DNA of 64,000 nucleotides from Karstenula rhodostoma CBS 690.94 (Eukaryota; Ascomycota; Dothideomycetes; Pleosporales; Didymosphaeriaceae). The notes beneath the pieces are model-generated. The model made no database searches. It worked only from the letters and a program-made list of their open reading frames with translations, and was not told where the DNA came from. The position numbers were made by a program, and so were the translations under genes. Below, piece after piece: positions 57,031-64,000 of this stretch. Every line of letters starts with the position of its first letter. The first letter of the stretch is position 1. Location of the stretch: assembly GCA_010093485.1 (NCBI GenBank), contig MU001509.1, positions 112,972-176,971 of the forward strand, given 5' to 3'.

Positions 57031-60000
57031 AAGGTAAGTCTCTTAAATATATTCTTAACTTATTCTAAATATATTCTAGTAAATACTTATATTTTTAGCC
57101 CTTAACTAGGAACTAAAGGAAGAGAAAGAATAGAAAAAAAAGGAAAAGGGCTATTATTATTATTATTACTACTAATACTAGTAGTAGTAAAATTACTACT
57201 AAGGTAAGTTTAAATAGGTTTAGAATATATTTAACTTATTACTAATATATTTAGGCCTCTATCTTCTTAATTATTACTAAGGTAAGTTTAAATAGGTTTA
57301 GAATATATTTAATCTATTACTAATATATTTAGGCCCCTATCCCTTTAATCCTAAAGAGGTAAGGTAGTCCTTAAGGTAATTCTAGTAGTTAAGTAAGTCT
57401 AAATAAATTTAGAATATATTTAAACTATTACTAATATATTTAACTATCCTTCCCTAATAGCCTATTTAAAAGGATAAAGCTAAGTTCTTATAGTAATAAT
57501 AATAGTTATAAAGCTAGCCTTAAGTATAAAGTTTAAATATATTTAGAACTTATTTAAACTAGTTCTAAATATAACTATAAACTATTCTTTAAATAGATAA
57601 TAAAATTCTAAATATAACTCTAAACTATTTTTTAAATAGAAAATAAAAACTAAGTAGTATTTTATATAAATATATTAGTAATATATTTAAATATTTTCCT
57701 TAAATATATTTATAATATAATATAATTACTATTTAATTATATTTAGCTAATTTAAAAGGTTTTTCACGCTAGTCTATATATAGGAAGAATAAGGGGTAAG
57801 AAAGAACTATAAAAAAATCTCTTTTTTTACTTTATAGATATTACTTCTTTATTTATATCCTTTTTTTAAAGTACTTTATTATAATATTAAAACTAGAATA
57901 AAATATAATTCTTTTTATAAATATATTCTAATATTATTTATAATATATTTAAGTAGGCCTTTTACTAAAAGTATACCTAGCTTAGGTCTCTTCCTCCTAG
58001 TATACTAGAGCTTTCTAAAAATATTTCTAGTAAAGGATACTTTATTTACCTTAGGGAACTATACTACTAGGTATTACTATTAAATAATATAGGAACTCTA
58101 CTCTATAGAGTAAATTCTTTTATAGGAATATATTATAAATAAGTTTCTAATATATTTAATAGTATTTTTATAAAAAGGGTATACTTTATACTTATATTAA
58201 GTAATACTATCTAAACTACCCTATTACCTCTAGAAAGACTAGCTAAGCTAGTTTTACCTAAATATTAAAGACTATTATTTAGTATACCTAGCTTATAACT
58301 TTAAGCTCTAAAGATATCTATAAAAAGGATAGCTATATAAGTATAATTAAATATATTCTAAATATATTTAAACTAGTATAAACTATACTAGTTAAACCTA
58401 TTTAAAATATTTCTAATAAATAAAATACTAGTTACTTTCTTATTTACCTAGTAACTTTAGAGAAATAGTATTAATAGGTATTCCTTTAACCTACTCTCTT
58501 TTACTCTACTAATTATATAAAACGCTAGGTAAAAGGAAAAATAAAAAAGTATTACTTCTTTTTAAAAAGTAGCTAATTATTTTAGCTAAATTTAAAAACT
58601 TACTAGTAACTTTTTTTAGCCTTAAAGTTTCCTTCTATATATTTAGTATATAAAAAGAAGAACCTATCTATTTATTCCCTTTAAGGAAAATACTAGGAAT
58701 AGTAATATTTTAAAATAGCTAAGTAAATATATTTAGAATATATTTAAGCTATTTAATATATTTATCTATAGTCCTTTTTTATATAAATTTATCTCTTTTT
58801 ATAGTTTAAATTACTACTTATCTAGCTTAAACTACTCTTTCTAAATAGTAATTTAATCTCTTTATAGTTATAGTACCTCTCGCTTTACCTATAACTTCTA
58901 GTTTTAAATAAAAACTTATTACTATATAGATTAATTTCTACTTAAATATATTAGGATTAACTTTAGAATATATTTAAATTAATATACCTAGAATTTAGGG
59001 AAGATCTAATAGGAGATATTCTTATTAGAGAGAATTCTATAAAAGAAGTTCTTACTAGAGAAAATTTTATAGAAGGAGATTTTATAAAAATAGTCTTTCT
59101 AGTCTTAGCTAAAGGTAGACTACTTAATAGATACCTTACTCTTTCTATATTAATAAAGCTAGATAAGTCTAATATATAGAGTATTTTATCCCTTTTTATA
59201 ATATTCTTAGGTAAATTATTCTCTCTTTACCCTAAATATATTATAAATATATTTATAAAGATTTTACTTAGAATTTACTCTTTTTTACTTATTTACTAGC
59301 CTCTCTTTATATATTAATAAAGAACCTCTAAAATAGGCTTAGAGAACTATAATTTATATATTAAATCCTATATATATCCCTTACTTTATACTCTATAATA
59401 TCTTAAAGATCTATTTATTTTATACTAGAATATATTATAAATATATTCTTAATAGGTTTATATTAATTTACTTTAGAATATCTTTAAGAAAAGGTTATCT
59501 CTACCCTATTTAATATCCTTTATTTCTAGCTTATTTAACTATATTAAAGTATAATTCTATTTAATTCTAAGTAGTTTTAGGTATTAGACTTATATCTTAT
59601 AGTAAGCCTACTATAATTATAGAATATTTCTTATACCTAGTCTAGTTCTTAATACTATCCTATATTAAATTCTCTAGAATATATTAGAAATATATTCTAA
59701 ATATATTTAGTCTTTACTTCTTACTTATAAGAAGATTATATAGTTTTATATATTTAGCCTCTATTCTAATATATAGAAAACTCCTTATTTAATCCTATAT
59801 TATTCCCTAAATATATAGTACTTCTAAAACTACTTTATTAATATTTTAATAAAAGTATATATAATAAAAGTATATTATACTTTAGAGTTACTAATACTAG
59901 TCTTTTAAGTAAGGGTCTAAGATATAAAGTATTTTCCTAAAACCTATAAATATATTTAAATAATATTAGGAATATATTTATTTAGTTTACTTTATATTTA

Positions 60001-61299
60001 CTTTATATCTATATTAACTATAGTACTAAGAAATCCCTAACTATATAGATAATTCTAATAAAGGTCCTTTTAGATAGCCTTACTACTTTTTTAAAAAAAG
60101 TAGAGTAAGCTATCCCTATATATTAATAGGGATTTAGAGTTAGTAATAATTTAGCTAAGAGTAATAACTAGAACTTATTAGGAATATATTTAAGTAAAAT
60201 AATTAATAAACTATACTTTTACTATACTTCTTATAAAAGATAGTAATAAGAATTTTAGACTATTTCTTTTTAAATCTCTTATAAGATATATCTATTTAGA
60301 ATATTATCTATAAGAAGAGAATTTTTACTTATTAGTTATAGAAATAGACTATATAGTTAGCTAAAACTATTATAGTAATATCTTAAATATAATACTAAAT
60401 ATATTAGAAATATATTTAGGTAAATATATTTAGAATATATTTATATAAATATATATTTCTACTAGATTCTATAGGTATCTTATATACTACTTATAGAGAA
60501 TACCCTTAAAACTATACTTAAATAGGAAGGTAGTAAGCTTTTTATATTTTATAATTTACTAAATTTAGTTTTTATTAGTAAAGGTAGTATTTAGTTCCTC
60601 TAAATATAAAATATTTTACTACTATAAATAGACTAGTAGTTATAGAGAATTTAGAAACTAGGCTAAATCTATTACTAATATATTTTAAATATATTTCTAT
60701 AGATAAGCTTATATCTACTTAATATTAGTATAAGTATTAGATAAAGAATATTATAAATCTTCTCTAGCTAGTCTTTTAGAAGAAAGTATAGTAGTAGTAG
60801 AATATAAAAGTAAGTTCTAGATAAAATAAAAATATAGTAGAGAGTTTTTACTAGATTAATAGGAATAAGAATAAGAAATTTTACTAGATAGATCTCCTTT
60901 ACTATTATTAGATCTACTATAAATAATAATAGATTACTATAAACTATAGATATAGATAGGTTAGTTATATATTATATAATTATATAAATTATTATAATTA
61001 ATTATTATTCTAAGTCTAGTTAAGATATATCCTTAAAATAGTATCTTAGTACCCTATACTAGTTCTAATAGTATAAAATATCCTAGCCTCTCCTTTTATA
61101 TTTACTACCTACTACTATTAGTAGTTACTATAACTTACTATAATAATAAGTATACTATACTATAGGTAATAATATATATATATAATCTAATATACCCCCT
61201 TAGCTTAGTACCCCTAGGCTATCTAAGCTAGATTATAAGTAATAGCTTAAAGTACTTAGTAAAAATAGTCTTAGATTTCTTTAAGTAGTATAGTACTTA

Positions 61300-63600
61300 T
61301 TACCTCTCGATTTTCTATATTAACTAATCTAAGCTAGTTAAGGAAGTCTAACTATTTATTTACTAGTAGTACCTTTATAAGTCTATTAGTAATTATTTTA
61401 GCTAACTTAGTATACTTAATAGTAATTATTCCTATAGAGACTTCTTATTATAGCTAGTAATTATAGATATTAATATATTAGAGCTTAGTCTAGAGTTTTA
61501 ATACTTTCTAAGTTACTAAGTAAATTATTTATTAATTATTATATTATATTATAATTATAGAGCTAGGTAATATAATTCTAAGCTCCCTTAATAATCTTAA
61601 AATATAGATAGCTTCCTTAGCTACCTATAATAGGACGAGTAGTTCTACCTCTATTATAGAGGTAGTAATAGTATTTTATTTATTTACCCTTTATACTATT
61701 AGACTATTAAATAACTTAATTATATAGCCTTATAAGCTTTTCCTATTAATTATATTATTAGTAAATAAGGTATTACTAGTAATCTAGAGGTATAATCTAC
61801 CTCTAAACTATAGACTCTTATATTTAGTAACTAAGAGATATAATAATACTCTATTAGTAGTATTTTAATATACTTAGCCTAGGTTTAATAGAAACTAGGC
61901 TAGCTATAATATAGTAAAAGTAATATCTAGTTATATTATAACTATTATAAATAGTAGCGATCTAATCTTTTATTAATACTTATTAATCTCTAATAGTAAG
62001 GCTAGACCTTCTTAAGGTTTAAGTTCTATACTAGCTATAGGTATATTATAGTAGTAATTAGTTTTATTTACTAGTTATTAAATCTTCTTAATATATAAAG
62101 TCTATAATAATTATATAAATTACTAGTTTTATTTTTAAATAACCTCTATACTAAGGAACTATTATAGGTTATCTCCTCTAGTTATAGTATATTTTTATTT
62201 AAGTAGCTCTACTACTTTAGTTACTACTACCTCCTTTATTTAGTAATAAGTAATAATAATATTATCTATATAGAAAAAAATAATAATACTATCCTTAATT
62301 ATATAGTATAGTTTATATAGAATTATAGTAAAACCTATACCTTTAAGTATTATAGTAAATTCTTTCTATTATAGCTTAGATAAGATTTAGAGTTTATAAA
62401 AGGCCTTTTATAGTTTAAGGATTATACCTCTCTTTTAGTACCCTATAGATATCCTTATATAGACTTCTTAATTAAATATTATATATATAAACGCGTTAGT
62501 TATATTATATTATTTTAGTTTAAGGTTATATCTAGTAGCTATTACTATAAGTATATAGAATAATTAATTAGCTAAGGTTACTATATAGGTATCTTATAGA
62601 GTAATATCCTTCTACTAGTCTCCTTATATAACTAGTTAAGTTTTATATTTTAAGAATTAATAGTATTTATTAAGTTTATAGATATATACTTATATATAGT
62701 TAAGGATTTAGTAACCTACTTATTTAATTAGTTTCTATAGTACTTCTATTTATAAGTTTATTTATTAATAGCTAGTAAGGTATTTATATTTAGCTTCTTA
62801 AAATAATTCCCCTATTAGGTAATCCTTAAGTCTAGTTTAGATTATTAGTAGTGGTAGTAGCTAGCTTTAATAAGGCTTTAATCCTTTTATAAGTATCTAT
62901 TTTACTTATACTTTATCGAGGTTATAGTCTTTATATATACCTTTATAACCTACTAGGGTACCTATTATAAATATAACTATCTAGGATATAATTTTTATAC
63001 TAGTAGCTATTAGCTACTATATATAGTTATCTACTACTTATACTTTTAGTAATAGTATATTCTATATTATAAGTTATACTAGTAGTATAACTAGTAGTAG
63101 TATTATTAGTAGTAATAGGTAGATATTATTATACTTCCTCTCTAGTAACTCTTTTAATATCTCTTATTATTATTATAAGTTACTATAACTTATTATAACT
63201 AACTTATTTTTATAGAATAAAGTTATCTCTAGTTTAGTTATTAGAGTAGGTAGTCTCTCTATAGTTCTAACCTATAACGCGATCTCTTCTAGAGTACTAT
63301 ATATAAGGTTATCTATAAGCTCTTCCTATATTTTATTAAATACTATATCTTTATTAAATATAATATTATAAATACTAATTACTTTTAATAGTAATAGAAT
63401 CTATATATACTAGATATTTATTAATTAGTATCCTATAAGGTATCTAATCTATACCTTTAGATTAAGTTTCTATAGCTTACTTTTTCTATACTATATATTA
63501 TTAGTTATAGCGAAGACTTTACTTCTATATACTTTAAAGTATACTAGATTTAGTTTCTAAGGCTAAGTTATTATTCTATTAATAAGGATAACTATTATAA
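61300..63600 (-). mobile_element. RIP-degraded Ty1/Copia retrotransposon pol remnant
   Basis: On the minus strand, ignoring stops, the sequence around 62255-62460 reads as the Copia reverse transcriptase: a GIILKL.KAFYKL-like segment, then KEFTIILKGIGFT, then FFYIDNIII where FxYVDD is expected. About 0.8 kb downstream (61320-61490) it reads as the RNase H end: TITIKYTKLAKIIT, then KVLLVNK, LDFL, LRLVNIENRE. Order and spacing fit Copia pol ending near 61310, with integrase and gag sequence expected to the right, toward 64000. All copies of the catalytic residues that I can find are mutated by G-to-A changes, so the element is dead. LTR ends were not located. Confidence 0.65.
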
Positions 63601-64000
63601 ATATAAGGCTAGAATATAGCTAAATAGGGTAAATACTCTTAGAATTAGATATATAGAAGAAACTATATAAATTAAGACTAAACTTAAGATACTAAGATAG
63701 AGAGGGTCCTAGGGAGGGACTCTCTATATACTAGGTATTTAAGATCTACTAACTAATCTATATATAGGCCACTGGATAAGGCCTAAGCTTAAAGGTAGGT
63801 AAATATCCTATAAGGGGATTTAACCTTAGGTTAAATTAACCCTTATAATAAAGAATATTTTATATAATAAGTACTAGTAATTTTTATAATTTAGTATTTA
63901 ATTATATAGGTATACTATAGCCCTAGTAATCTTAGGCTATATTTCCTATAGAAGGTTTATATTAAATTATATTATATAGGCTTTTTCTTTTATTATACCC

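Larger units (their letters stand above)
55565..64000. repeat. RIP-degraded AT-rich block (AT isochore)
   Basis: From about 55565 to the right edge the sequence changes abruptly to almost pure A/T with abundant TA dinucleotides, few CA/TG and scattered short G/C remnants. Stops occur in every frame and no gene is possible. This is the picture left by repeat-induced point mutation (C to T on both strands, preferably at CpA), typical of dead transposons in Pezizomycotina. Many short motifs recur, notably AATATATTTA and TTTAAATA. A Copia pol remnant is recognisable in the right part; the middle (about 57.7-61 kb) probably holds further dead elements I could not name. Confidence 0.93.

Noticed and set aside
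55565..64000. CRISPR-like or centromere-like repeat array in the AT block
   Set aside because: Repeats are irregular, lack direct-repeat/spacer structure, and are explained by RIP-degraded transposons; a centromeric role cannot be judged from sequence alone.

Overview
This is a 64 kb piece of a filamentous ascomycete (Pezizomycotina) nuclear genome. Genes carry short introns of about 40-80 bp with GTRNGT donors and CTNAC branch sites. There is a class III chitin synthase, SNF1, TOM70, a dispersed 5S rRNA gene, and an AT-rich block that looks destroyed by repeat-induced point mutation (RIP). A Dothideomycete is the best guess, but nothing here fixes the class.

Layout. (1) 0-5 kb: a gene fragment leaving the left edge, a 2EXR/F-box-like protein and a coiled-coil protein of unknown function. 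(2) 5-10.5 kb: gene-poor and AT-richer, with a dispersed 5S rRNA gene, a truncated 5S copy, and decayed P450 and MFS genes. (3) 10.5-24 kb: the most interesting part. An RTA1-like membrane protein and three UstYa-family (DUF3328) proteins lie with two different secreted precursors made of Kex2-cleavable repeats, an ACS-type MFS transporter and a decayed membrane-protein gene. The arrangement UstYa-1 (-), precursor 1 (+), UstYa-2 (+) is that of a dikaritin-type fungal RiPP cluster (the ustiloxin, phomopsin, asperipin class). (4) 24-44.7 kb: housekeeping genes: class IV aminotransferase (ABZ2-like), TOM70, PRELI-domain protein, cytosolic Trp-tRNA synthetase, class III chitin synthase, an 11-knuckle CCHC protein, SNF1, and a secreted DUF3455 protein. 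(5) 46.9-55.4 kb: two convergent P450 genes, a TmpA/ferric-reductase-like membrane protein and a low-molecular-weight tyrosine phosphatase. (6) 55.56-64 kb: an abrupt switch to extreme AT-rich, TpA-rich DNA without genes, with tandem repeats and a recognisable RIP-degraded Ty1/Copia pol on the minus strand.

How the genes may work together (inference). Precursor 1 (13853-14442) would be secreted and cut by Kex2 at Lys-Arg into up to seven peptides sharing WYDITYVD. UstYa-type oxidases would then crosslink or cyclise the Trp/Tyr-rich core, and the MFS or RTA1 protein would handle export or resistance. Precursor 2 (23518-23973), with a quite different 26-residue repeat, lies 1.5 kb from UstYa-3. 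The locus therefore looks like two adjacent small RiPP systems or one dual-precursor system. I do not recognise either core sequence from a described product.
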